In this document: positions 27,812 through 35,391 of the stretch, piece by piece
Numbering within the stretch: the first letter of the stretch is position 1
Layout: each line of letters starts with the position of its first letter
Assembly: GCA_963709355.1 (NCBI GenBank)
Contig: CAVPVY010000005.1
Location: forward strand, 868,001-932,000
Source: PLOWO2-12-38-17 sp963709355
Lineage (GTDB): Bacteria > Planctomycetota > Brocadiia > Brocadiales > Brocadiaceae
Reading direction: 5' to 3'
Length of the DNA: 64,000 nucleotides
Position numbers and translations under genes: made by a program
The notes under the pieces: model-generated
The model's input: the letters and a program-made list of their open reading frames with translations, nothing else
What the model was told of the DNA's origin: nothing
Database searches by the model: none

Positions 27812-28375
27812 ATGAGACATGGAATGAGAGGAAGGCATTTATCTAGGACGGCGGCGCATAGAAAGGCGCTGCGGCAGAATATTACCAACAGCCTTTTTAG
27901 TTATGGAAGAATAATTACAACACTTGAAAAGGCAAAGGAAACAAGGTCTTTTGCTGAAAAAATAATTACAATTGCCAAAAAGGGATTATTAAAAAAGGAT
28001 AGCGATAGACCAGGATATGTTCACTGCTATCGTAAGGTTCTTTCAAAATTAAGGAATAAAGATGCCGTAAGGAAATTGTTTGGTGAGGGGCAATGGCGTG
28101 AAACAGGAGGCATCGCTCAGAGGTATATGGCGCGTAGCGGAGGATATACTAGGATCTTGAGGTTGTCAGGTACCAGACTTGGGGTATTATCGGGAAACAA
28201 TGTTGTCAAAACATCTGAGATTGAATATAAAATGGAGGGTAGAGATAGAAAATTACGATTGTTGGGAAGAAGACTCAATGATAATGCATCACAAGTAATA
28301 TTTGAATTAGTTGAGGGCAAGATTGAGACACAGCCGGCAGTTGAAGAAACCAGTCAGTCTGAGAAGAATGAATAG
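27812..28375 (+). CDS. rplQ: 50S ribosomal protein L17 with a long C-terminal extension
   Basis: L17 lies at the tunnel exit surface. The core family region covers residues 1 to about 120 (MRHGMRGRHLSRTAAHRKAL, NSLFSYGRIITTLEKAKETR, GGYTRILRLSGTRLG in place of the common GGYTRI..). The protein is 187 residues against a usual 115-130; the extra tail is rich in charged residues and ends in EETSQSEKNE. It closes the 28-kb cluster and is followed by a strong terminator. Confidence 0.95.
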   Translation: MRHGMRGRHLSRTAAHRKALRQNITNSLFSYGRIITTLEKAKETRSFAEKIITIAKKGLLKKDSDRPGYVHCYRKVLSKLRNKDAVRKLFGEGQWRETGGIAQRYMARSGGYTRILRLSGTRLGVLSGNNVVKTSEIEYKMEGRDRKLRLLGRRLNDNASQVIFELVEGKIETQPAVEETSQSEKNE

Positions 28376-28407
28376 AGAGAATTTTTGCTTTGTTTAAAGT
28401 GTCTTTA

Positions 28408-28438
28408 CCCTTTTACCGTACAGGTAAAAGGGTTTTTT
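28408..28438 (+). terminator. Rho-independent terminator of the ribosomal supercluster
   Basis: A perfect 10-bp stem (CCCTTTTACC at 28408-28417, GGTAAAAGGG at 28423-28432) with a 5-base loop is followed by six T. It lies 32 bp after the rplQ stop codon. Confidence 0.93.
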
Positions 28439-28461
28439 ATTTTAGGGAGACGTCTTAAACT

Positions 28462-29040
28462 GTGTTAAAAAAACGCATTGTGCTTGCATCTAGCTCACCA
28501 AGACGAGTAAGTTTATTAAAGTCTCTGGGATATAAATTTAGTACTGTACCGCATGAGATAGAAGAAGAAAATATTTATAACAGCGAGTCGCCTGTGGAGT
28601 TTGTTCAAAAAGTTGCATTTTTGAAGGCGGATAATATTACAAAGAGAGTTGATTGCGCCCTAATTATAAGCGCGGATACAATTGTCTTTCACAAGGAGAA
28701 AATATTTGGTAAACCAAAAGATATGCAAGACGCTAAAAGGATGCTTTCAATGCTAAGCGATTCGGAACACGAAGTTATCTCCGGTGTTTGTGTAATGGAT
28801 GTCCCATCAAAAGAGAAGTTGTTGCGATTTGATAGAACTCGTATTAAAATGAGAATAATATCAGAAGAAGAGATTGATATATATATTAGTTCCGGAGAAC
28901 CTTTAGATAAAGCAGGTTCGTATGCAATTCAGGGGGAAGGTAGTAGATTTGTAGAAAAAATTGAGGGCAGTTACTCAAACGCTATGGGGCTACCTTTGGA
29001 AATAGTTCAGGAATGCTTAACATTTTTAGGTAAAGTCTGA
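28462..29040 (+). CDS. maf: Maf family nucleotide pyrophosphatase
   Basis: Maf proteins hydrolyse non-canonical or canonical nucleoside triphosphates (dTTP/UTP or 7-methyl-GTP) and affect septum formation. The 192-residue protein starts at GTG 28462, giving (M)LKKRIVLASSSPRRVSLLKSL with the SSSPRR motif, then ISADTIV, GKPKDMQDAKRML and GKAGSYAIQG-like (here DKAGSYAIQGEGSRFVEKIE) signatures. GGGAGACG lies 11 bp upstream. The specificity class was not assigned. Confidence 0.93.
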   Translation: MLKKRIVLASSSPRRVSLLKSLGYKFSTVPHEIEEENIYNSESPVEFVQKVAFLKADNITKRVDCALIISADTIVFHKEKIFGKPKDMQDAKRMLSMLSDSEHEVISGVCVMDVPSKEKLLRFDRTRIKMRIISEEEIDIYISSGEPLDKAGSYAIQGEGSRFVEKIEGSYSNAMGLPLEIVQECLTFLGKV

Positions 29041-29041
29041 T

Positions 29042-29503
29042 ATGCCTAGGAATTTTAGCTGGCTTATAAAGGATGAAATTGCAGGTATGGCGAGGCCCAT
29101 GCCAATGATTACAGATCTTGAGTTCCTTAAAGATGTTGGAATAGAGGCAATAGTATCGTTAACCGAACTACCACTTCATAAAACATTAATAGAAGAGTTT
29201 GGATTTGAGTATAAACATATTCCGATTGTAGACCTGACATCGCCGACACAGGAACAAATTGGTGATTTTATATCATTTGTAAATAAAATTGTAACTTCCA
29301 GAAAAAAAATTGTTGTTCATTGTGATGCTGGAATTGGTAGAACGGGTACAATGCTTGCGTGTTATTTAGTTAACAAGGGTTACAATGCGAAAAAGGCTAT
29401 TTCTGAGGTGCGTAGTAAAAGGCCAGGTTCTGTTGAGACAGCAGAACAGGAAGACACCATAATAAAATACGAAGAAATGCTCTTAAAGAGACATAATAAC
29501 TAA
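29042..29503 (+). CDS. Dual-specificity-type protein phosphatase
   Basis: This 153-residue cytoplasmic protein resembles small DUSP23-like/atypical dual-specificity phosphatases. The CX5R P-loop is HCDAGIGRTGT at about residues 98-108, with a candidate general-acid Asp in IPIVDLTSPT at about residues 62-71. It begins 1 bp after the maf stop, so the two genes are co-transcribed. The substrate (phosphotyrosine, phosphoserine or another phosphoester) cannot be told from sequence. Confidence 0.88.
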   Translation: MPRNFSWLIKDEIAGMARPMPMITDLEFLKDVGIEAIVSLTELPLHKTLIEEFGFEYKHIPIVDLTSPTQEQIGDFISFVNKIVTSRKKIVVHCDAGIGRTGTMLACYLVNKGYNAKKAISEVRSKRPGSVETAEQEDTIIKYEEMLLKRHNN

Positions 29504-29527
29504 ATCTGATAATAATATTCAGTAAAA

Positions 29528-30349
29528 TTAGTGTAGAATCTTTTTGTTGTTTTTTTGAATCTTTTCAAGGCGTTCATTAGCTATTATTGCGGCACCGATG
29601 GCGGTAGTTATCTGTGGGTCTAGCGGGACGTGTAAAGCAACTCCCAATTCTTCTTCCAACGACTTTTTTAATCCACGATTAAAGGCAGTACCACCGTCAA
29701 AAAATATAGCTTCTCTAACGCCGACTTTTTTTACCATAGATACAACCCTTTTAGCAATAGATTTATGAATACCTGCAATGATATCTTCTACCCGCCTTCC
29801 CTGAGATAGCAAGGAAATTACTTCTGATTCGCCAAAGACTGTGCATAAGCTATTTATTTGAGGTATATCCCCAGCCCTTTCGGAAAGTGTTCCTAATTCG
29901 TCCAATTCTACTTCAAGGATACGGCTCATTACTTCGAGGAATCGTCCGGTACCAGCCGCGCATTTATCATTCATGACAAAATCTACCATAATTCCATTAT
30001 TGTCTAAAGCAATTACCTTACAATCCTGACCGCCAATATTTATAAGAGTTCTGATATTAGTTTTCTTGCCCATGATCCATTTTGCCGCTTTTGAATTAGC
30101 GGTTATTTCTGTAACAACTTCATTTGCCTGAATCAATCTGCGGCCGTATCCTGTTGCAACTGAATATTGAATTTCATCTTCTCTTATGGCAAGGTCTTCC
30201 GTTATTTCGCCAAACAGCAGTTTAATAGTTTTTTTACAATTTGTTCCTGTTGAGGAAGTTTTTGAGCTGATAACAGTGTGCCCGCACATTATAACGACTT
30301 TTGTAGTGGTTGACCCTATGTCTATTCCGGCGACAATTTTCATGTTCAT
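29528..30349 (-). CDS. 2-hydroxyacyl-CoA dehydratase activator-like ATPase (BcrAD/BadFG family)
   Basis: A 273-residue ASKHA-fold ATPase like HgdC/archerase, which uses ATP to fire an electron into a dehydratase or reductase. Visible motifs are GIDIGSTTTKVV (phosphate 1), NIGGQDCKV, NDKCAAGTGRFLEVM and SLCTVFGESEV (the two cysteines that bind the intersubunit 4Fe-4S cluster of the dimer) and FDGGTAFNRG. No dehydratase or reductase partner is adjacent; the next gene upstream is a transposase. It could activate a partner encoded elsewhere. No strong ribosome binding site is visible. Confidence 0.88.
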   Translation of the reverse strand: MNMKIVAGIDIGSTTTKVVIMCGHTVISSKTSSTGTNCKKTIKLLFGEITEDLAIREDEIQYSVATGYGRRLIQANEVVTEITANSKAAKWIMGKKTNIRTLINIGGQDCKVIALDNNGIMVDFVMNDKCAAGTGRFLEVMSRILEVELDELGTLSERAGDIPQINSLCTVFGESEVISLLSQGRRVEDIIAGIHKSIAKRVVSMVKKVGVREAIFFDGGTAFNRGLKKSLEEELGVALHVPLDPQITTAIGAAIIANERLEKIQKNNKKILH

Positions 30350-30412
30350 ATAATAACCATTATTAGTATGTGTGACAAGGCAAAACGTGACATAATTAAT
30401 AGTGAAATAACA

Positions 30413-30429
30413 ATCAGGAAGTGTGTTTT
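30413..30429. repeat. Left copy of the 17-bp direct repeat flanking the IS
   Basis: ATCAGGAAGTGTGTTTT is repeated exactly at 31493-31509. The bases on either side of the repeats differ, so the match is 17 bp and no longer. It is best read as an unusually long target-site duplication. Confidence 0.8.
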
Positions 30430-30432
30430 GTA

Positions 30433-31395
30433 TTAGCTATAGACATAGGTAACACTTTTGTAATTAGGAAAAGTTTGTAATTTTTGCAGTGGAGTCCACC
30501 CCTGAAGCCCCATGTGTGGTCTTTTGTTGTTAAAGAATTCATCGTATTTTTTACGTTCTTTTACAAGGAGGTCAAGATTCCGAGTTTTTTGTAAACGGAA
30601 AAACTCTTCTCCATCGGTTCTATGAGACCTTTCTACCTTGCCGTTTTGCTCTGGACAAGAAGGCCTATTGAGCTTGTGTTTTATACCCAACCCCATGCAC
30701 GACAGGGTAAAAGGATGTGTCTTGGGCTGCCGTAAGGGATGGGTTTTGGGTTCACCGGTGTAAGCATTGGTAAAGACGGCGTCGTTGTCGGTCCTGATGT
30801 GCCTGATCTTGAAAGGAAAGCGTCTGAATATATATTGCAAGAAGTCCAGGGAGTTAGATGTAGAGCGTTCCTGGTAAAGTTTGGTGAATTTGATCCTGGT
30901 AGAGTCGTCCTGAGCGGAGTACTGAACAAAGCTCCCGGGTCTGTAGCCGCCCAGCAGCTTTATATCTACCTGTAGGTATCCTGGAGAGGGCATCTGATAA
31001 CACTTAGGTTTTCTGTGCATCTTCTTGGGTTTCTCAATGAGTCCGTTGCGTTTTAAAGTGGCGTATATGGTGGACCTTGGAAGCGAGATATTATAGTCCT
31101 TCAATAAGAACAGCCGTATACGGTCGGGGCCGAAGGAAGTGGTTTTACGAAGTCTTATGATGATAGACTGAATATATTTATGGGTAAGCATAGGGGAGCG
31201 TCTGGGACGTTTTGAGCGATCAATGAGGCTTGCAGGGTCACCTCCTGAGTCTTCGTAACGTTTAAGCCATTTATAGAAACATTTACGAGATATGCCAAAA
31301 TACAGGCATACCTTTGAGACGTTATTAATCTTTTTATACATGAGCATCCAGGCTAACCTTTTTCGACTAAGTTGATCGTAATAATACTTGGGCAT
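30433..31395 (-). CDS. DDE transposase of the IS element
   Basis: This integrase-fold transposase is about 320 residues. An N-terminal helix-turn-helix (NVSKVCLYFGISRKCFYKWL) is followed by a second HTH region (PRSTIYATLKRNGLIEK) and an RNase H-like core. The acidic triad is Asp in LQVDIKLLGG, Asp in HIRTDNDAVFTN and Glu in PEQNGKVERSHRTD. The third in-frame ATG (31395) is chosen because GGAG lies 9 bp upstream; two earlier ATGs overlap that site. The last codons lie within the left inverted repeat. An odd local repeat (PKTHP twice) lies just before the third catalytic block. The frame looks intact. Confidence 0.9.
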   Translation of the reverse strand: MPKYYYDQLSRKRLAWMLMYKKINNVSKVCLYFGISRKCFYKWLKRYEDSGGDPASLIDRSKRPRRSPMLTHKYIQSIIIRLRKTTSFGPDRIRLFLLKDYNISLPRSTIYATLKRNGLIEKPKKMHRKPKCYQMPSPGYLQVDIKLLGGYRPGSFVQYSAQDDSTRIKFTKLYQERSTSNSLDFLQYIFRRFPFKIRHIRTDNDAVFTNAYTGEPKTHPLRQPKTHPFTLSCMGLGIKHKLNRPSCPEQNGKVERSHRTDGEEFFRLQKTRNLDLLVKERKKYDEFFNNKRPHMGLQGWTPLQKLQTFPNYKSVTYVYS

Positions 31396-31428
31396 GGGTA
31401 ACATCTCCATAAAAAAATTTAGTAAGTC

Positions 31429-31449
31429 GCCTATCCCATAGGGATAGGC
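31429..31449 (-). promoter_or_regulatory. Hairpin in the transposase leader
   Basis: A perfect 9-bp palindrome (GCCTATCCC, loop ATA, GGGATAGGC) lies 34 bp upstream of the transposase start inside the IS. Many IS elements have such structures that limit transposase translation from outside transcripts; that role is inferred. Confidence 0.45.
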
Positions 31450-31492
31450 ATATCATATTACATAAACTGTTACCCATGTCTATATACTTTAC

Positions 31493-31509
31493 ATCAGGAA
31501 GTGTGTTTT
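31493..31509. repeat. Right copy of the 17-bp direct repeat flanking the IS
   Basis: Exact second copy of the 30413-30429 repeat. It lies 3 bp before the TTGACA of the typA promoter, so the IS landed just upstream of that promoter without destroying it. Confidence 0.8.
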
Positions 31510-31512
31510 TTG

Positions 31513-31540
31513 TTGACAATATATTAATTATCTGTAGAAT
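31513..31540 (+). promoter_or_regulatory. Sigma-70-type promoter upstream of typA
   Basis: TTGACA at 31513-31518 and TAGAAT at 31535-31540 are spaced by 16 bp. The predicted start is near 31547, about 115 bp before the typA start codon. The leader contains a terminator-like hairpin. Confidence 0.65.
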
Positions 31541-31583
31541 AAATTAAAGTATTAGATTTTTCATTAAGTAGTTAGTGCGATTC

Positions 31584-31615
31584 AAGCCGCTACGGTGACT
31601 CGTTGCGGTTTTTTT
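31584..31615 (+). terminator. Terminator-like hairpin in the typA leader
   Basis: AAGCCGC (31584-31590) pairs with GCGGTTT (31605-31611) with one G-T pair; inside, ACG pairs with CGT across a 6-base loop after a T-T mismatch. Seven T follow (31609-31615). Lying between a good promoter and typA, it could act as an attenuator or end a small RNA of about 70 nt. Confidence 0.6.
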
Positions 31616-31660
31616 GTTTCTAATAAGAATTAGTTTGTAAATGGGATATTGAGGAGTGAT

Positions 31661-33514
31661 ATGAAAAAATCAGTAAGAGATGACGTAAGAAATATAGCAA
31701 TTATAGCTCACGTTGATCATGGTAAAACTACCCTTGTGGATCAATTGCTCAAGCAAAGTGGTACATTCAGGTCTAATCAACAGATTCAAAATGTGGAATG
31801 TATTATGGACTCCAACGAACTTGAGCGTGAGCGCGGTATTACAATCCTTGCCAAGAATACGTCTATTAATTATAAGGGGGTAAAGATTAATATAATTGAT
31901 ACACCGGGTCACGCAGATTTTGGCGGAGAGGTGGAAAGAGTTCTTAAAATGGCTGATGGTGTTTTGTTACTTGTGGACGCTGCTGAAGGGACAATGCCTC
32001 AAACCAGGTTTGTGCTTCGAAAAGCGCTCGGTTACAAATTGAAACCACTCGTGGTGATTAATAAGATTGATAGGCCTGATGCCAGATGTACAGAAGTATT
32101 GAACGAAGTATTTGATCTTTTTGTTGAACTCAATGCAACAGATGAGCAGTTGGATTTTACAGTGGTCTACGCAAGTGGGCGCGAAGGATATGCAAAAGTA
32201 TCTCTTGATGATGATAACAGGGATATTACTCCATTGTTGGATACAATTCTCTGCTATGTTCCCAAACCAGAAGGCGATTCTGATGCGCCTTTGCAGATAC
32301 AGATATCATCGCTGGATTACAATGATTATGTAGGTAGAATTGGCATTGGTAGGGTCTATGCAGGCACTATTAATGCAGGTCAGCAAATCATCAGAATTGA
32401 TAAAAGTGGTAATCATACAACACAAAAAGTTGTTGAGGTGTTTACGTTTGCAGGTCTTGGCAGGCAGAGCGTGAAATCAGTATGTGCTGGTGATATTGTT
32501 GCCATAACAGGTATCGAAGAAATAGATATTAGTGATACTATTGCATCTGTTGAAAATCCTCAGATAGTACCAAGGATTAATATTGATGAACCTACCATTT
32601 CAATGATATTTTCAGTTAACAATTCGCCTTTCAGTGGTCGGGATGGTAAATATGTTACAAGCCGAAACCTGAGGGAGAGACTTTACAGGGAACTTAGATC
32701 GAATGTAGCCCTTAAGGTTGAAGATACGGAAACTCCTGATGCACTTCGTATTTCGGGTAGGGGTCTTTTACATCTATCAATATTGATTGAAAATATGCGT
32801 CGTGAAGGGTACGAACTTCAAGTTTCAAAGCCGAAGGTGATCTTCAAGGAATTAAATGGCTTAAAGGCAGAACCTGTAGAATATGTTGTAATTGACGTTC
32901 CGAAAGAATTTGATGGACAAGTTATTTCGTTATTAGGCGCACGTAAAGGAGAAATGCTCAGTATGGACTCCGATAAGGATATTACTCATTTTGAATTCAA
33001 GGTGCCATCCCGCGGTTTAATTGGTATGAGGAATAGAATCCTGAGCTCAACACGTGGAGAAGCAGTGATGTACCACAGTTTTTATGAATACGAACAATTC
33101 AAAGGTGACATTACTCATCGTATACAAGGGGTGTTAATTTCTATGGCTACCGGGGAGGTAACCGCTTATGCATTAGAAGCGTTACAAGATAGGGGTATAA
33201 TGTTTGTAAAACCAGGCGATAGGGTCTATGAAGGTATGATTGTAGGTGAACATTGTGAGCAAAATGATATAAGTGTGAATGTTATCAGAGCAAAAAAGGC
33301 CACTAATATCCGTTGTGCAACTGCAGAGAAAGGAATTAAACTCCAGCCGCCCAGGGAATTTTCCCTGGAATTGGCGCTTGAATATATTGAAGATGATGAG
33401 TTAGTTGAAATTACTCCTGGGACGTTTCGTTTGAGAAAGAAACTTCTTACAGAAAATGAGCGAAAGATTATACGTAGACGGCAGAATCTGGAACCGATTG
33501 GAGTATCGAAATAA
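31661..33514 (+). CDS. typA: Ribosome-associated GTPase TypA/BipA
   Basis: TypA is an EF-G-like GTPase acting in 50S assembly and stress or cold adaptation. The ATG at 31661 follows GAGGAG at 31651-31656 and gives 617 residues: G1 AHVDHGKTT, switch region ERERGITI, DTPGHADFGGEV, NKIDRPDA, then domains II, III and V and the TypA-specific C-terminal domain (PRGLIGMRNRILSSTRGEAV). A TTG 12 bp upstream would place the Shine-Dalgarno inside the gene. A bidirectional terminator follows. Confidence 0.97.
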   Translation: MKKSVRDDVRNIAIIAHVDHGKTTLVDQLLKQSGTFRSNQQIQNVECIMDSNELERERGITILAKNTSINYKGVKINIIDTPGHADFGGEVERVLKMADGVLLLVDAAEGTMPQTRFVLRKALGYKLKPLVVINKIDRPDARCTEVLNEVFDLFVELNATDEQLDFTVVYASGREGYAKVSLDDDNRDITPLLDTILCYVPKPEGDSDAPLQIQISSLDYNDYVGRIGIGRVYAGTINAGQQIIRIDKSGNHTTQKVVEVFTFAGLGRQSVKSVCAGDIVAITGIEEIDISDTIASVENPQIVPRINIDEPTISMIFSVNNSPFSGRDGKYVTSRNLRERLYRELRSNVALKVEDTETPDALRISGRGLLHLSILIENMRREGYELQVSKPKVIFKELNGLKAEPVEYVVIDVPKEFDGQVISLLGARKGEMLSMDSDKDITHFEFKVPSRGLIGMRNRILSSTRGEAVMYHSFYEYEQFKGDITHRIQGVLISMATGEVTAYALEALQDRGIMFVKPGDRVYEGMIVGEHCEQNDISVNVIRAKKATNIRCATAEKGIKLQPPREFSLELALEYIEDDELVEITPGTFRLRKKLLTENERKIIRRRQNLEPIGVSK

Positions 33515-33538
33515 ATCTGTTGTTGAGCTAAAGTAAAT

Positions 33539-33568
33539 AAAAAAGCAGGCATTGCTGCCTGCTTTTTT
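33539..33568. terminator. Bidirectional terminator between typA and hup
   Basis: AAAAAAGCAGGC (33539-33550) and GCCTGCTTTTTT (33557-33568) form a perfect 12-bp stem with a 6-base loop. T-runs occur on both strands, serving the convergent genes typA (+) and hup (-). Confidence 0.93.
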
Positions 33569-33593
33569 ATTTTTTGTATATTTACTAGAATTA

Positions 33594-33869
33594 TTATTTA
33601 TTTACTGCACTTTTGAAATCTTGCCCTGGTGTAAATTTCACTGTTTTGCTTGCTTTGATATTAATTATTGCACCTGTTTGTGGATTTCTCCCCTTTCGTG
33701 CCTTTCTTGCCCTTACTGAGAAAGTGCCGAACCCAATTAAACGGACTTCCTTGCTCTTTTTAACACCACTTTTAATACCATCCAGAACGGCGTTTACAGC
33801 TCTTTCTCCACATGCCTTCGATACTGAACATGCCTTTGCCACTAATTCAATTAATTCCTGCTTATTCAT
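33594..33869 (-). CDS. hup: HU family DNA-binding protein
   Basis: HU is a nucleoid protein that bends DNA as a dimer. The 91-residue protein begins MNKQELIELVAKACSVSKAC and contains the HU signature GFGTFSVRARKARKGRNPQTG and the final FTPGQDFKSAVNK. AAAGGAGGG precedes the ATG. It could equally be an IHF-like paralogue. Confidence 0.95.
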   Translation of the reverse strand: MNKQELIELVAKACSVSKACGERAVNAVLDGIKSGVKKSKEVRLIGFGTFSVRARKARKGRNPQTGAIINIKASKTVKFTPGQDFKSAVNK

Positions 33870-34096
33870 CTACAACCCTCCTTTCAAAAAATGGTTTAAT
33901 GTTGTAAGTATACGATAAGTCCATATAATATTTAAGCATTAGAATACATGAAAAGAATATATGAATCAAGTAGTTTTTTATGATATTTCAAGCAAGATTG
34001 AAAATTGTTCTATAAACCCTAAAATCTTTTAATATAGGAATAGATATTTATTAAATTACTTTAATTATAAAAAATTATAGTATTTCTTTTAAAAGT

Positions 34097-34837
34097 TTAA
34101 TTTCTCTTACCGTTTGTACCGCCGTAAAGAACAGACCTTTTAAATTCCCTTTCTAGCACCTTACCTACGATTATTAACGCAGTTTTTTTAATGGATTCTT
34201 GTCTGACATTCTCGACTATATTCGATAATTTAGTGTATAAGATTATCTGATCAGGCCAAGTTGCCTTGTAAACAACGGCTACAGGACAATCTTCTCCATA
34301 ATGAGGCACTAATATCTTTGTGATTTCCTCAATCTTTTCAATACTAAGGAAAATACAGAGTGTGGGTGTTGATTTCGCTAATATACTTAAATGTTCTTTT
34401 TCAGGAATCGGGGTTTTGCCTTCCATTCTTGTTATTACAATTGTTTGTGTTATACCTGGTAAAGTTAATTCCTGTTTTAGAACAGATGCAGCTGCGACAA
34501 AAGAGCTAACACCAGGAATGACTTCGTATGGTATGTCCAGCTTGTCGAGTATATGCATTTGTTCTTGTATAGCGCCATAAATTGATGGATCTCCTGAATG
34601 AATGCGGGCAACATCCAGATCCTTTTTTTTAGCATCTTCGTATATCGTTGCCATTTCCTCCAGTTTCATACCTGAAGAATCGTATACCTTAGCATGAGGA
34701 GGTAGGAACTTAAGTAATTCAGTATTAACCAGTGAGCCCGCGTATATGCAGTATCCAGCGTGCTGAATAGCTTTTAATCCCTTAATTGTTATTAGTTCGA
34801 CATCGCCAGGTCCTGCGCCTATAAAATATGCCTTCAT
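34097..34837 (-). CDS. cobM: Precorrin-4/cobalt-precorrin-4 C11-methyltransferase
   Basis: This SAM-dependent tetrapyrrole methylase adds the C11 methyl group in cobalamin synthesis. The product is about 246 residues from MKAYFIGAGPGDVELITIKG; further motifs are YAGSLVN, RIHSGDPSIYGAI, IPGVSSFVAAASVL and TRMEGKTPIPE (the CobM/CbiF signature). The start at 34837 is 4 bp after the stop of the upstream gene; an upstream in-frame ATG lies inside that gene. No other cobalamin gene is in the window. Confidence 0.92.
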   Translation of the reverse strand: MKAYFIGAGPGDVELITIKGLKAIQHAGYCIYAGSLVNTELLKFLPPHAKVYDSSGMKLEEMATIYEDAKKKDLDVARIHSGDPSIYGAIQEQMHILDKLDIPYEVIPGVSSFVAAASVLKQELTLPGITQTIVITRMEGKTPIPEKEHLSILAKSTPTLCIFLSIEKIEEITKILVPHYGEDCPVAVVYKATWPDQIILYTKLSNIVENVRQESIKKTALIIVGKVLEREFKRSVLYGGTNGKRN

Positions 34838-34841
34838 AATT

Positions 34842-35216
34842 CTAATTTCCATCCTTCCAATGGATGGCATTAACTGTTACTTTCTTAGATTCTTCTCCCA
34901 TAATCTTAAATTGACTGTCCTTTATTATATAGGTTGATGCCTCTTTACTGTTTGACCTTACAGTTACAATCCAGCATCCCCCGTCTCTGCTTACGGATTC
35001 TATCCGGCCCTTCTTTACTATAACGCTAATATTTAGCACAGACTCTCCCTCGGTGTCCGATATCTGTCGGACGTTCTCAACTGTAAATACACTGGGTAAG
35101 CCTGCCTTTAGCCTAATTTCAGGAACATCATAATCATAGTATTGTCCGTACAACGCCAAAGGTGTACTACATAATAATATACCAAAATAAATAAACGTAA
35201 AGATTGTATTTTTCAT
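34842..35216 (-). CDS. Small exported protein of unknown function
   Basis: This 124-residue protein is not recognised. It begins with a signal peptide (MKNTIFTFIYFGILLCSTPL, then ALYGQYY with a likely cleavage site near residue 24). The mature part is about 100 residues of predicted beta structure with one Cys (GGCWIVTV). It is followed 4 bp later by cobM, so they share a transcript. A periplasmic role is inferred only from the leader. Confidence 0.7.
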   Translation of the reverse strand: MKNTIFTFIYFGILLCSTPLALYGQYYDYDVPEIRLKAGLPSVFTVENVRQISDTEGESVLNISVIVKKGRIESVSRDGGCWIVTVRSNSKEASTYIIKDSQFKIMGEESKKVTVNAIHWKDGN

Positions 35217-35312
35217 TTGTATTACCCTCTAAATTTATGATGAATAGGAACTCGCACCATTTTACACACATAAATTTTAGGTAGCAACAATTTTTAGTTA
35301 TTTCAATATATA

Positions 35313-35341
35313 TTGACACTATTCATATTGTTGTTTATATT
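35313..35341 (+). promoter_or_regulatory. Sigma-70-type promoter for kdsA
   Basis: TTGACA at 35313-35318 and TATATT at 35336-35341 with a 17-bp spacer lie 50 bp before kdsA, in the gap between divergent transcription units. Confidence 0.6.
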
Positions 35342-35391
35342 ACTCTTAACATAAATAATTATTCTTTACCTGATCACAAAATATTATTTAA

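Larger units (their letters stand above)
30430..31492 (-). mobile_element. IS481-like insertion sequence, about 1.06 kb, with long target duplication
   Basis: The element carries one transposase gene. Imperfect inverted ends begin GTA at both termini and share TATAGACAT-R-GGTAACA (30438-30454 and the complement of 31468-31484), separated from the outer GTA by five differing bases. Both ends are flanked directly by the exact 17-bp repeat. The insertion separates the ATPase gene at 29528 from typA and lies just before the typA promoter. Ordinary IS481 elements make short duplications; long ones (about 15-17 or 24-29 bp) are known in the IS1202 group, so this may be closer to that group. Confidence 0.82.
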
